Positions 1 to 10,100 of a stretch of 12,866 bases of DNA are shown piece after piece (the stretch's first letter is position 1; each line of letters begins with the position of its first letter). The position numbers and the translations under genes were made by a program. The notes beneath the pieces are model-generated. The model searched no databases, was not told the DNA's origin, and was given only the letters and a program-made list of their open reading frames with translations. Source of the DNA: Terriglobales bacterium (GTDB taxonomy: Bacteria > Acidobacteriota > Terriglobia > Terriglobales > Gp1-AA117); NCBI GenBank assembly GCA_030150795.1, contig JASLFF010000290.1, positions 1 through 12,866 of the forward strand, given 5' to 3'.

Positions 1-924
<924 letters not shown>

Positions 925-987
925 AAACGGCGGGTCACACTGGCTGTCAACTTCCTGTGCAGTGGAATTTTATCCTGGAGAACTACC

Positions 988-1206
988 ATGAGCGATAACA
1001 ACGAAGACAAGACTATTTACAAAGTTGTAGTCAACCATGAAGAACAATACTCGATCTGGCCAGCCCATCGGGAGAATGCGTTGGGATGGAAGGATGCAGG
1101 AAAGAGCGGCACCAAAGAGGAGTGCCTCGCCTACATTAAGGAAGTGTGGACCGATATGCGGCCCCTGAGCCTGAGAAAAAAGATGCAGGAGCAGGGACTC
1201 GGTTAA
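988..1206 (+). CDS. MbtH-like protein (NRPS adenylation-domain partner)
   Basis: This is a 72-residue cytosolic protein of the MbtH family. These proteins bind NRPS adenylation domains and are often needed for their solubility and activity. The family signature is complete: [10 protein letters not shown] with W24-P25, GW at 33-34, CLAYI at 46-50, and [10 protein letters not shown] at 54-63. The three conserved tryptophans are W24, W34 and W54. The length is typical. The ATG is preceded by GGAG at 977-980, seven bases upstream. The gene starts 63 bases after the sigma factor on the same strand. It faces the NRPS operon and is separated from it by the permease gene. MbtH genes usually lie inside the NRPS operon on the same strand, so this placement is unusual and expression is probably separate. 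I see no convincing promoter in the short gap, so read-through from the sigma gene is possible. The most likely partner is the adenylation domain encoded at 3822-7037. Confidence 0.95.
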   Translation: MSDNNEDKTIYKVVVNHEEQYSIWPAHRENALGWKDAGKSGTKEECLAYIKEVWTDMRPLSLRKKMQEQGLG

Positions 1207-1243
1207 CCGCCCAGTATCTTAAAGAATTCTCAGAAGCGGCAAG

Positions 1244-1279
1244 ATCGGCTTATCGAATCAGGATTCGGGACATTCCGAT
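1244..1279. repeat. Nested inverted repeat between convergent genes
   Basis: An outer pair ATCGG (1244-1248) / CCGAT (1275-1279) encloses an inner perfect pair CGAATC (1254-1259) / GATTCG (1262-1267). The element lies in the 72-base gap where the MbtH-like gene and the permease gene converge, and it touches the permease stop codon. It could form an imperfect stem that ends transcription from either side. No U-tract follows on either strand and the inner loop is tight, so terminator function is a weak inference. Confidence 0.25.
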
Positions 1280-3744
1280 TACTGCCGAAGTGTCACGAGT
1301 GGATCCACCTTAGTCGCGCGCATTGCCGGAACATAGCTAGCCAGCAGCGCCACCACAACCAACACTGCGGGTACGCTGAGGAACACCAACGGATCAATGG
1401 GATGCACGCCATAGAGCAAGCTTGAGATCAAGGGCGCAGTGATCCCTGCGAAGACTATTCCCACAAGCACTCCAACACCTGCGAGCACAACTCCCTGGTT
1501 CAGAACGAGCTTCCGAATATGGAACGGCTGCGCGCCGAGCGCCATGCGGACACCAATCTCATGCGAGCGCTGACCGACCATGTACGCCAGCAAGCCGTAG
1601 ATGCCGACAGACGAGAGCAGCAGCGCCACCACCGCAAAAGCGCCAACCAGTTCGGCGGAGAAACGGCGGGGGGCCAGCGTGGCGCCGATGACCTCAGTCA
1701 TGGTCTTCACCTGGAATACCGGCAAAGCCGGGTCCACCGATTGAATTGTATGCCTGATTTGCGGTTCAAGGGTACTGGTAGGCAAGGATGTGCGAACTAC
1801 CACTTTCATATCCCGCAGGTTCGGCACCTGGAAAAATGAAGAGTATACGTGCGGAACAACTTTTTTCGCGTCCAGCCCGTCGGTCTTGATGTTGTTCACC
1901 ACGCCTACAATGGTTTGCCATTGGGCATTCACATTGCGGCCATAACGGATGCGTTTCCCCAACGGGTCCTGGTTAGGCCAAAAGCGGCGGGCAAAAGTTT
2001 CATCGATGATCGCCACCGCATCTTTGCCAACGGTGTCGGCATCGGTGAAGAAACGCCCGCTGATCAAAACTCCCTGCATCACCTTGAAATAGTCCGAACT
2101 CACGCTGCTGCGCCGGCAACCCAGGTCTTGAGCGGACTCTATCGGGTGGTCCTCGATCGTCAGTGTGGAGTTGAAGGACGAGTCGGTAACCGGAAGGTCG
2201 GTGGTCACAGCCGCCTGCTCGATTCCGGGAAGGACCGAGACACGACGCAGCATCTCCTGCGCAAAGGTTGTGATCACTCCGGGCTTGGAGTAAGGATCAG
2301 TTGTCGAATCGTTCTGGACCGGAATCCAAATGTTGGCGGCCATCACGTGGACCGGATTGAACCCCGGGTCTTCCTGGAGCAATCCCCAAAAAGTTCGCAT
2401 CAGTAGTCCGGCGCCCACCATCAGCATCACTGCCAGCGCGACTTCGGAAATAATCAGCGTACTGCGCATGCGGCTGGTTTTGGCGCTGTAGCCGGAACCG
2501 TGTGTTCCTTCGCGGACAGACTCAATCACATCCGTCTTGGCGGATTGGAACGCAGGCGCCAACCCAAAGAGCACGCCGGTAATCAAGGAAACCAGGAGTG
2601 CAAAGAGCAGCATCACCCAGTCAATATGCACTTCAGTCAACCTGGGAACTTTAGCCGGCACAAAGCGAATGATGGAGTTCAGCGCAAACATGGCAGTAAA
2701 AACGCCCGCACCTCCGGCCAGCAACGAGAGAATGACGGACTCCGTGAGCATCTGCCGGATCATCCGAATGCGACTGGCGCCCAAAGCCTGCCGCACAGCC
2801 ATTTCCCGCTGCCGGGTGGAGGCCCTGGCCAAAAGAAGATTGGCAATATTCACCGAGGCAATCAAGATGATAAGAATCACAGCACCCAACAGTACGAGCA
2901 GCATAGGGCGCACGTTGCCTACAAGAGATTCCTTTAATGGCTCAATCTCTATCGACCACTGCGAACGCGCCGGATAATCATTCGGATAGTCGGCCCGCAA
3001 CCGACCAGAGAAGTTATCCAGTTTTTCCTGCGCTTGCTTCCATGTTTCTCCGGCCTTCAGGCGTCCAATTGCTCCCGGCAACAAGCGCAAGGGGCGAGCA
3101 GGCGCTGGAAACGGGTTACCGTGAAATCCGGCCGTCGCCCACACTTCTACGTCGCCGGCAAGCGTCCGGCCTGGATGCCGGAATCCAGGCTCCACGACTC
3201 CGACAATCGTATATGGATCGCTGTCTAGTTGGAGCCGCCGACCCAGGACGTTAGGATCTCTACCGAACGCGCGCTGCCAAAGGCTGTCACTAATCACTAC
3301 AGCCTCGGCAAATCCTTCGGCTTTGTCCTGTGGACCAAAGAGCCGCCCTAGCTCTGATCTGGCTCCAAGCATGGAGAAATAATTAGGGCTGACACCGAGC
3401 ATCTCCAGGCGTTCAGGATGTTGTGCGCCAGTCAGATTGGCACTGGCAGGCCACGTGACGCTGAGGTCCTCGAAGACGTCTGCCCTTTGGTTCAGATCAT
3501 CCCATTCCGGGACAGAGAGGCCGATATCGCGAGTTCCTAACCCCCGATTGGAAGTAATCACCTTGGCCAGCCGGTCAGCATCCCGGTATGGCAAAGGATG
3601 TAACAAGACTGTGTTTACGATACTGAAGATTGCAGTATTAGCTCCAACTCCGAGTCCAAGCGTCAGAACAGCAACCAGCGTAAACCCTGGATTCTTGAGC
3701 AGTATGCGTACACCGTAGCGTATGTCTTGTAACAAGGTTTCCAT
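1279..3744 (-). CDS. ADOP-family duplicated FtsX/MacB-type permease
   Basis: This is an 821-residue inner-membrane permease made of two MacB-like halves. Half one has a membrane helix at about 21-45, a large extracytoplasmic domain of the MacB periplasmic-core type to about 275, then three helices at about 281-303, 335-358 and 376-398. Half two repeats this with a helix at about 430-450, a soluble domain to about 690, and helices at about 699-723, 749-772 and 785-808. Each half carries the FtsX-type cytoplasmic signature: [15 protein letters not shown] (310-324) and [15 protein letters not shown] (725-739). The N-terminus [20 protein letters not shown] and the ending VDPLVTLR are typical of the acidobacterial duplicated orphan permease family. 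No ATPase gene is adjacent, as usual for the family. The ATG has a strong ribosome site, AGGGAGA (3749-3755). The gene follows the NRPS stop by 77 bases on the same strand, so export of, or resistance to, the cluster product is plausible but not shown. Family members are also common elsewhere in acidobacterial genomes, so it may be a bystander. Confidence 0.93.
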   Translation of the reverse strand: METLLQDIRYGVRILLKNPGFTLVAVLTLGLGVGANTAIFSIVNTVLLHPLPYRDADRLAKVITSNRGLGTRDIGLSVPEWDDLNQRADVFEDLSVTWPASANLTGAQHPERLEMLGVSPNYFSMLGARSELGRLFGPQDKAEGFAEAVVISDSLWQRAFGRDPNVLGRRLQLDSDPYTIVGVVEPGFRHPGRTLAGDVEVWATAGFHGNPFPAPARPLRLLPGAIGRLKAGETWKQAQEKLDNFSGRLRADYPNDYPARSQWSIEIEPLKESLVGNVRPMLLVLLGAVILIILIASVNIANLLLARASTRQREMAVRQALGASRIRMIRQMLTESVILSLLAGGAGVFTAMFALNSIIRFVPAKVPRLTEVHIDWVMLLFALLVSLITGVLFGLAPAFQSAKTDVIESVREGTHGSGYSAKTSRMRSTLIISEVALAVMLMVGAGLLMRTFWGLLQEDPGFNPVHVMAANIWIPVQNDSTTDPYSKPGVITTFAQEMLRRVSVLPGIEQAAVTTDLPVTDSSFNSTLTIEDHPIESAQDLGCRRSSVSSDYFKVMQGVLISGRFFTDADTVGKDAVAIIDETFARRFWPNQDPLGKRIRYGRNVNAQWQTIVGVVNNIKTDGLDAKKVVPHVYSSFFQVPNLRDMKVVVRTSLPTSTLEPQIRHTIQSVDPALPVFQVKTMTEVIGATLAPRRFSAELVGAFAVVALLLSSVGIYGLLAYMVGQRSHEIGVRMALGAQPFHIRKLVLNQGVVLAGVGVLVGIVFAGITAPLISSLLYGVHPIDPLVFLSVPAVLVVVALLASYVPAMRATKVDPLVTLRQ

Positions 3745-3766
3745 GGATTCTCCCTAAAGCCACAAC

Positions 3767-3795
3767 ATTGTATGCGACTTTGATTCAGGCTTCAC
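3767..3795 (-). promoter_or_regulatory. Possible weak promoter ahead of the permease
   Basis: Read on the minus strand, a -10-like TACAAT (3767-3772, five of six matches to TATAAT) lies 17 bases after a poor -35-like GTGAAG (3790-3795, three of six). Transcription would start about 16 bases before the permease ATG, leaving just enough room for its ribosome site. It sits in the 77-base gap after the NRPS gene. A chance match in a relatively AT-rich gap is quite possible, and acidobacterial promoter consensus is poorly known. Confidence 0.2.
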
Positions 3796-3821
3796 ACCTA
3801 ATTAGATTTCGTTCGGTTTTT

Positions 3822-6800
3822 CTAATCTTCATCAATAAGTACAAAGACCTCATCGCGGTCTACCGGCTCAATCTGAGGCAAAGCCGCCGCTGACCTGCCG
3901 GACGCACTCTCCTGCTTAAGTTGTTCTACTACCTCAGCCAGCTTTGCAATCGTCGTGGCCTGGAACAATAGCGGCAGGGGAACATCCATTTTAAGAGCAT
4001 CTCTCATGCGCGCTACCACGCGAGTAGCCTGCAACGAATGTCCTCCGAGCGTGAAGAAGTTGTCCTCCACGCCAATGCGCTCCAGACCCAGTATTTCAGA
4101 CCATATCTGCGCTAATAGCGACTCTGTGTCGGTTCGGGGAGCAACATAGTCCTGCTTCGACCGAAGCACGTTTTTCTCCGGCGCGGGCAAAGCACGCCGG
4201 TCTACTTTTCCATTAAGCGTCAGCGGCATGGATTCCAGCATCACAAAAACTGCCGGTATCATGTACTCGGGAAGATTCTGCTTGAGAGAATCCTGTAACT
4301 CCTGCATCTCGATTTCCTTGCCCGCAACCACATAAGCTACCAGGCGCTTTTCCCCAGGTTCATCTTCTCGCGCCACAACAACTGCCTGTTCCACTTTTTC
4401 TAGATCGCACAGAGCAGCTTCTATTTCACCCATCTCAATCCGGTAGCCGCGGATCTTGACCTGGTGATCAATTCGTCCCATGAAGTCAAGGTTCCCATCG
4501 GCACGCCATCTCACCCAGTCACCTGTACGGTACAACCGAGCGCCTTCACGTTTGCTGAACGGGTCTGGCACAAAACGTTCCGCCGTGAGTGCAGGGCGCC
4601 CCAAGTATCCGCGCGCCAAGCCTTCGCCGCCAATCAGAAGTTCTCCGGGCGCGCCAACGGGAAGCGGCTCCATCCTTTCATCCAGAACATAGACCTGCGT
4701 GTTTTTTATGGGTTTGCCAATAGGTACTTGGATCGAGTCGTGCGTGCGCGGAATATGCGCATAAGTGGAATACGTGGTGTCTTCAGATGGTCCGTACAGA
4801 TTGAAAACCTGTTTTACTTCGCTTACTTCGTAAATCTCACTTACCAGGTCGCTGGGGAGGGCTTCGCCGGCTAGATTCACGACACGAACTGAAGCTGGAA
4901 CAGCTTTCATCCGCACCAATTCCCGCATGGCGGAAGGAACTGTATTGATGAGTTTCACCCGCTGCGCCGCTGTCCCAGAGAGTTCCGCCAATGCAAGGGC
5001 GTTCTTGACCACAATAGCCGAGCCGCCACAACTGAGCGGCGCGAAAATTTCAAAAACAGAAAGATCGAAACAAATAGAGGTTGATGCCAGCACACCGGCC
5101 AGATCATCTCTAGAGAACACCTGATGTACCCAGCTCAGAAATGCGACTGCGCTGCGATGGCAAATAGCCACACCTTTCGGCTTGCCGGTAGATCCCGAAG
5201 TATAGATGACGTAAGCCAGATTTTCCGGCGTGGTGATTGTATTCAGGTCTTGTGTGCTGTTGCGCGCGATCTCCGGCCACTGGGAGTCAAGCTCCACTAC
5301 CGTTCCGGAAAATTCAGGGAGTTGCGAATGCAGCCGTTGCTGCGCCAAGAGCACCTGGCACCGGGAGTCCTGCAGGATATAACTCAGCCGTTCAGCGGGA
5401 TAAATTGGATCAAGCGGCACATAGGCGCCTCCGGCTTTCAAAATTCCCAGCATGCCGACAATCATTTCCAGCGAACGATCTAAACAGATGCCAACTCTCA
5501 CTTCAGGCCCAATGCCCAAAGTCCTCAGATAACGTGCTAACTGATTTGCGCGTTCGTTTAGTTCCTGATAACTCAGCCGCCCTTGTTCATTCGCGATCGC
5601 CAGTGCTTGTGGTGTTTTCGCCACCTGATCTTCAACCAACTCCGGCATGCATTTCTCGTGCGGATAGGGCGCTTCCGTCCTGTTCCATTCGACGAGAAAT
5701 TGCCGGCGTTCCACCTCAGTGAGGAACTGCAACCCACTGAGATTCTGCTCTGGATTGGCGGCCATTGCCATCAGCACGGTCCTGACGTGGTCCAGTATCC
5801 GTGTAACGGTCGGAGAGCTGAACCGGCTGCTGTCATACATCATGCGCAAGCGCATCTGCTCACCAGGCTCGGCCAGCAATGTAAGGGGGTAGGCGGCGCT
5901 TTCAAATACTCGGCTGGAAAGAAAACGCAGGTCCCCATGCAGCTCTTGAACTCCTCTAGCGACCGGATGGTTCTCAAAGACCACGAAAGTCTCGAATAGC
6001 GGAAGTATTCCGGAAACTTCACTCCAGCTTTTTACTTCCACCAGCGAACTGGCTTCATACTGCCGGATATCAAGCTGGTGTTCCTGTAGTTTCTTGAGCC
6101 AGTCCAATAATCGCTCATCCTGGTTCAGGGCCACGCGCATGGGCAGAGTGTTCACCAATAACCCAACCACTGATTCCACGCCTCTCAATGAAACGGGACG
6201 GCCTGTGACTGTAATTCCAAATACGACTTCCTCCATGGCGCTGTAGCGGCCCAGCAACCACGCCCATGCGCCCTGCACAAAAGTGCTGAGGGTAATTCGG
6301 TGCTGGCGTCCTATGACTTGGAGATCGGCAGTAGTCTTCCGATCCAGGTCGATGGCCAACTCCAGGTGCTTCGGCCCTTCACCGGAGAGATGCTCTGTTT
6401 CAACCGGCAATAGTGTGGGAACAGAAAACCCCTTGAGGGTCTTACGCCAAAATGCTTCAGCCTTGGCCTTGTCCTGTTTCTGCATCCAAGCGATGAAATC
6501 ACGGTAAGGGCGTGGACGCGGGGCGTTTAACTCACGCCCTTCAGCAGCAGACTTGTAAAAAGTAAAGAGTTCCTCGAAAACAATTTGCACTGACCATCCA
6601 TCGAGCAGCAGGTGGGAGTAATTCCATACCCATTGATACTTGTTTTCATCAAGCCGTATCAGCGCCATCCTCATGAGAGGCGCTTGTGACAAATCAAAAC
6701 CCCGGCCATGCTCTGACCACAAATAATCGTGCAGTTGCTGTTCCTGTTGCTCTGCGGAGAGTCCACGCCAATCCGGCTCATACCAGAGAAGCGTAACTTC

Positions 6801-7037
6801 ATTGCGGACAACCTGAAGTGGTTTGTCAACTTTCTCCCAAAGATAGGCGCTGCGCAGAATGGGATGCCGATCAAGGATTTTCTTCCATGCACGCTTGAAA
6901 GCAGTAATGTTGAGATTGCCCTGAATGCGGGAGCTGATGTGAACAACATAAGCCCCTGATCCCGGCTCATACAGGGTATGGAACAACATTCCTTCCTGCA
7001 TGGGGGAAAGGGGATATATGTCTTCTACATTCTTCAT
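3822..7037 (-). CDS. Single-module NRPS: condensation-adenylation-carrier (predicted Ala)
   Basis: This 1071-residue protein is one complete NRPS elongation module. The condensation domain spans about 5-435 and opens with YPLSPMQEGMLFH, the form seen in domains that accept a donor from an epimerase-containing module. Its active motif is SHLLLDG (141-147): catalytic H142 is kept, but the first His is Ser. The adenylation domain spans about 450-955, with P-loop YTSGSTGKPKG (612-622), YRTGD (836-840), and K944 in NGKVD. The specificity positions aligned to GrsA read D658, L659, F662, N698, N721, A723, L747, T755, Y756, K944. This DLFNNALTYK code is one I associate with alanine, from memory. The carrier domain has LGGHSL with phosphopantetheine serine S1001. 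A 30-residue acidic tail ends in EVFVLIDED; there is no thioesterase, reductase or terminal condensation domain. The ATG is preceded by AAGGA (7046-7050). The gene follows the PKS/LLM gene by 121 bases. The substrate call is tentative; the module assignment is firm. Confidence 0.96.
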   Translation of the reverse strand: MKNVEDIYPLSPMQEGMLFHTLYEPGSGAYVVHISSRIQGNLNITAFKRAWKKILDRHPILRSAYLWEKVDKPLQVVRNEVTLLWYEPDWRGLSAEQQEQQLHDYLWSEHGRGFDLSQAPLMRMALIRLDENKYQWVWNYSHLLLDGWSVQIVFEELFTFYKSAAEGRELNAPRPRPYRDFIAWMQKQDKAKAEAFWRKTLKGFSVPTLLPVETEHLSGEGPKHLELAIDLDRKTTADLQVIGRQHRITLSTFVQGAWAWLLGRYSAMEEVVFGITVTGRPVSLRGVESVVGLLVNTLPMRVALNQDERLLDWLKKLQEHQLDIRQYEASSLVEVKSWSEVSGILPLFETFVVFENHPVARGVQELHGDLRFLSSRVFESAAYPLTLLAEPGEQMRLRMMYDSSRFSSPTVTRILDHVRTVLMAMAANPEQNLSGLQFLTEVERRQFLVEWNRTEAPYPHEKCMPELVEDQVAKTPQALAIANEQGRLSYQELNERANQLARYLRTLGIGPEVRVGICLDRSLEMIVGMLGILKAGGAYVPLDPIYPAERLSYILQDSRCQVLLAQQRLHSQLPEFSGTVVELDSQWPEIARNSTQDLNTITTPENLAYVIYTSGSTGKPKGVAICHRSAVAFLSWVHQVFSRDDLAGVLASTSICFDLSVFEIFAPLSCGGSAIVVKNALALAELSGTAAQRVKLINTVPSAMRELVRMKAVPASVRVVNLAGEALPSDLVSEIYEVSEVKQVFNLYGPSEDTTYSTYAHIPRTHDSIQVPIGKPIKNTQVYVLDERMEPLPVGAPGELLIGGEGLARGYLGRPALTAERFVPDPFSKREGARLYRTGDWVRWRADGNLDFMGRIDHQVKIRGYRIEMGEIEAALCDLEKVEQAVVVAREDEPGEKRLVAYVVAGKEIEMQELQDSLKQNLPEYMIPAVFVMLESMPLTLNGKVDRRALPAPEKNVLRSKQDYVAPRTDTESLLAQIWSEILGLERIGVEDNFFTLGGHSLQATRVVARMRDALKMDVPLPLLFQATTIAKLAEVVEQLKQESASGRSAAALPQIEPVDRDEVFVLIDED

Positions 7038-7061
7038 TTTTGTGGTCCTTGGTGGATTGGG

Positions 7062-7082
7062 TTCGTCACATGGAATGACGAA
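7062..7082. repeat. Hairpin-forming inverted repeat in the PKS-NRPS gap
   Basis: A perfect 7-base inverted repeat, TTCGTCA (7062-7068) / TGACGAA (7076-7082), flanks a 7-base loop. In the minus-strand transcript it lies between the stop of the large PKS gene and the ribosome site of the NRPS gene, ending about 11 bases before AAGGA. The T-rich run on that strand comes before the stem and not after it, so it does not look like an intrinsic terminator. It could be an operator, a processing site or a translational element, or chance. Confidence 0.35.
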
Positions 7083-7158
7083 AAAAGCAGTGCTTTATTT
7101 TCGGCGCAATTTTCTTAAGCAGGAATCTTCCAAAAATGTGCCGCAGCTATTCCCTGGG

Positions 7159-10100
7159 CTACGCTGTTTTTGTTTGGAATATCTCTTCCTCGCGCGCGGG
7201 AAGAATTTCAACTATTGCCACCCGGGGAAGAGTCTTGGCTGGTACTTTCTGTTGAAGGAACGTGGTCAATGTAGTTTCCATCGCATCCTGCGCGCTGGCG
7301 CCCGATGCTGACTGGCACAGCCGCTTCAACTCATCCAAATGCATCAGGCCTTCCAGCGTCGACTCCACATCCACGCCAAAATCAATCAGGCAAGCCACTT
7401 CATCCACACCAATCGATTTCAGGCGCTCGATCATCGGAACGCAGCTTTGCGGAGTGCCAATCAGCGAAGCAGTCCGGTAATAGCGTTCGACAGCAAAACC
7501 GACCACTGAATCCACTAGTTCCTTTTGGTCCAGTCCAGCCTCGATCTCCAGGCTCTTCGTAAAGGTCTTGATCAAATCAACGTGGGAACGCAGGAAGTCG
7601 GAGAGTGGGCCGCGCACTTTTTGCAGGACCCGTTCTTTGTTCTGTCCAATGAAGGTATGCATCATCATGGAAACATGTCCGGTCTCCGGGTCATGACCTG
7701 CCTTGGCGCGCGCCTCACGGTAGGACTTCAACTTGACTGCCACTTCATCTATCGGCTGGGTCTGCAATGAGGTAAGCACGTTAAATCCCAGCTCACCGGC
7801 TTGCACAAACATCTCCGGACTGCCGCTGCAAGTGAGCCAGATGGGCAGTTCAGGCTGAATGGGCTTGGGGAAGATGCCGATGTCTGACATTTTGCCCGCG
7901 CCGTCGCGGGTTGAAATCTTCTCGCCCCGCCACAGCTTTTGCACTTCAGAAATTCCGTTGAACATTTCTTCCCGCTTGTTGGCATATCTTTCGGGAAAAA
8001 AGGCGAAGTCATTCGGGACCCAACCGGAGACGAAGGAAATCCCCACGCGGCCTCGCGAGAGATTGTCCACAATGGACCATTCTTCCGCCACGCGTAACGG
8101 ATTGTGCAGAGGCATTACCACACTGCCCGCGCGCAATTGAATTTTTTCAGTGACCGTGGCAAGAGCAGAGCTCAGTACTGAAGGATTGGGATACAGACCG
8201 CCCTTCTGGTGGAAGTGACGCTCCGGAGTCCATACTGAGGTGAAGCCGTGCCGATCCGCAAACTTTGCTCCTTCCAGGTAAAGGCGATATTTGCCCTGTG
8301 AGGAATCAGCATTGCTGTCCGCGAAATAGAACAGGCCAAACTCCATTGATTTCTTTGCGGCTTTCCGGTGTTCCGGCTTCAACACCAGATACGCTGTATG
8401 GTCCGTCACCAGGACGTCAGACACGGCAGGATGCTGGCGCAGCACATTTTCTATTTTTCCCAGGGCCTCATGCCCGTGGCCGTTGTTCGCGCTCGCGCCG
8501 TTGGTTTTGTTGAACTGGTCGGTGATCTCCAGCGCATATTCCAGTTCCTGCAAGTGTTTGTCGTCCAATGCCGCCAGCGGGAAATCAGAAGGCGTAAACT
8601 CCGCGCTCTCGCTGGCACGCGCAGCGTCAATCAGTTTGCGCAGGTTCTCAATAAACTCGTGCGCAAGGTTCTCAATGGTCTGCGCCCGGAATAACGCTTT
8701 GCTATAACCCCAGTCAACGTGCAGCTTTCCCTCAAAAATTAAAGCGGTGATTTCAAAGAGATGGCTGCGCCGCGCTTTGGGATCATGCCCATGAGCTACG
8801 TGCTCGCGTACAGGAGTGAAAACCGCATTGCTCTTCAACGGCTGATCGAACTGCCCAAGATAATTGAATCGCACGCCAGGTTGCGGCATTGCCTTCAACT
8901 TTGCGGCTGTTACCGAATCCTGGCCGGCATAACGCATCAAGCCATATCCAAGACCGTTGTTGGGGACCCGGCGAACTTGCTCTTTAATCGACTTTAGAGC
9001 GTCGCCCGACGCGGCATCCGGTTGCAATTGGAGAAGCACAGGGACCATAGTCGCAAGCATACCAACCGTGCGTGTAAGGCTTACGTCGGAGAAAAATGCC
9101 TCTTCCCTGCCGTGGCCTTCCACATCCACCAGGAGCCTGTCTGCACCGGCCCAGCGATTCAGGGTTTGCGTGAGCGCAGTCAACAGCACCTCATTGACTT
9201 GTGCGTGATAGATTTTCGGGATTTCCTGCAGGATGCTGCTTGTCTCCTGGGCTTCCAGAGAAATAGAGAATGCAGCGGTTGATTCCACCGTGTTCTCCTT
9301 CCCGGCAATGTCTACCGGAATCTCCTGAACCTCTGAGCGTGCCGGATCCAGCCAGTAAGGTCTCTCCTCTTCCAGTTGCGTGGAATTGGCGCGCTCGCGC
9401 AGTTGCTTGGCCCAATATTGATAAGAGGTGGTTTTACGCGGGAGTTGAACTTCTTTGCCTTCCGCTAGTTGCTGATACGCGGTCTGCAAGTCTTCCAGCA
9501 CAATGCGCAATGAAAGTCCGTCCGCAACCAGCGCATGGGCAATAATCAATAGGCGGGCCGATTCTGAAGGACCAAAGCGCAAAAGGGCGGTACGGAACAC
9601 AGGCCCTTGCTCCAAGTCAAGGCTGGTCTGCAACTCGGCAATCGCCACATCGAACTTCTGGCGACGCTCAACGCCGGAGGCATTTGTGAGATCAAGCTCG
9701 GAAAACGGCACTCGTTCTTCAGGAGCAACAATGTGTTGCCGCCAGTCTGTGCCTGCTCGTTCAAAACGCGTGCGCAACGAGTCATGGTGTTTCATCAAGG
9801 ACTGGAAAGTGCGTTGCAACAATCCGGCATCGATGGTCGCTGGGACCTCCAGCATTACCGATTGGTTGTAATGTTGCGGCGCCGGATGGCCTTGCTCAAA
9901 GAACCGTGACTGTATCGACGTGAGCAAGACTTCACCTGTAACGGGACCCTGCTCAGTATGAATAGCTTGTGAACTGGCGGCTATAGCTGCCAGCTCAGCA
10001 ATGGTCTGGTTCTGGAAGAGCTGTTGCGGAGTAAGCTGGAAACCCAGTTGGTTGATTTGGGCCACGATCTGGATGGCCTGTACAGAATCGCCGCCAAGAT

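Noticed and set aside
938..964. CACTG/CAGTG stem after the sigma gene as terminator
   Set aside because: There are only five pairs with a 17-base loop and a short T-run, too weak to call.
1849..2406. 185-codon open frame on the plus strand
   Set aside because: It is antisense to the clearly coding permease gene, and its His/Arg/Gly-rich translation resembles no family.
3798..3805. Palindrome CTAATTAG in the NRPS-permease gap
   Set aside because: An 8-base palindrome in an AT-rich gap is expected by chance, and no second copy or matching operator was seen.
5237..5722. 161-codon open frame on the plus strand
   Set aside because: It is antisense to the adenylation domain of the NRPS, and its Cys/Pro/Arg-rich translation is typical of a shadow frame.
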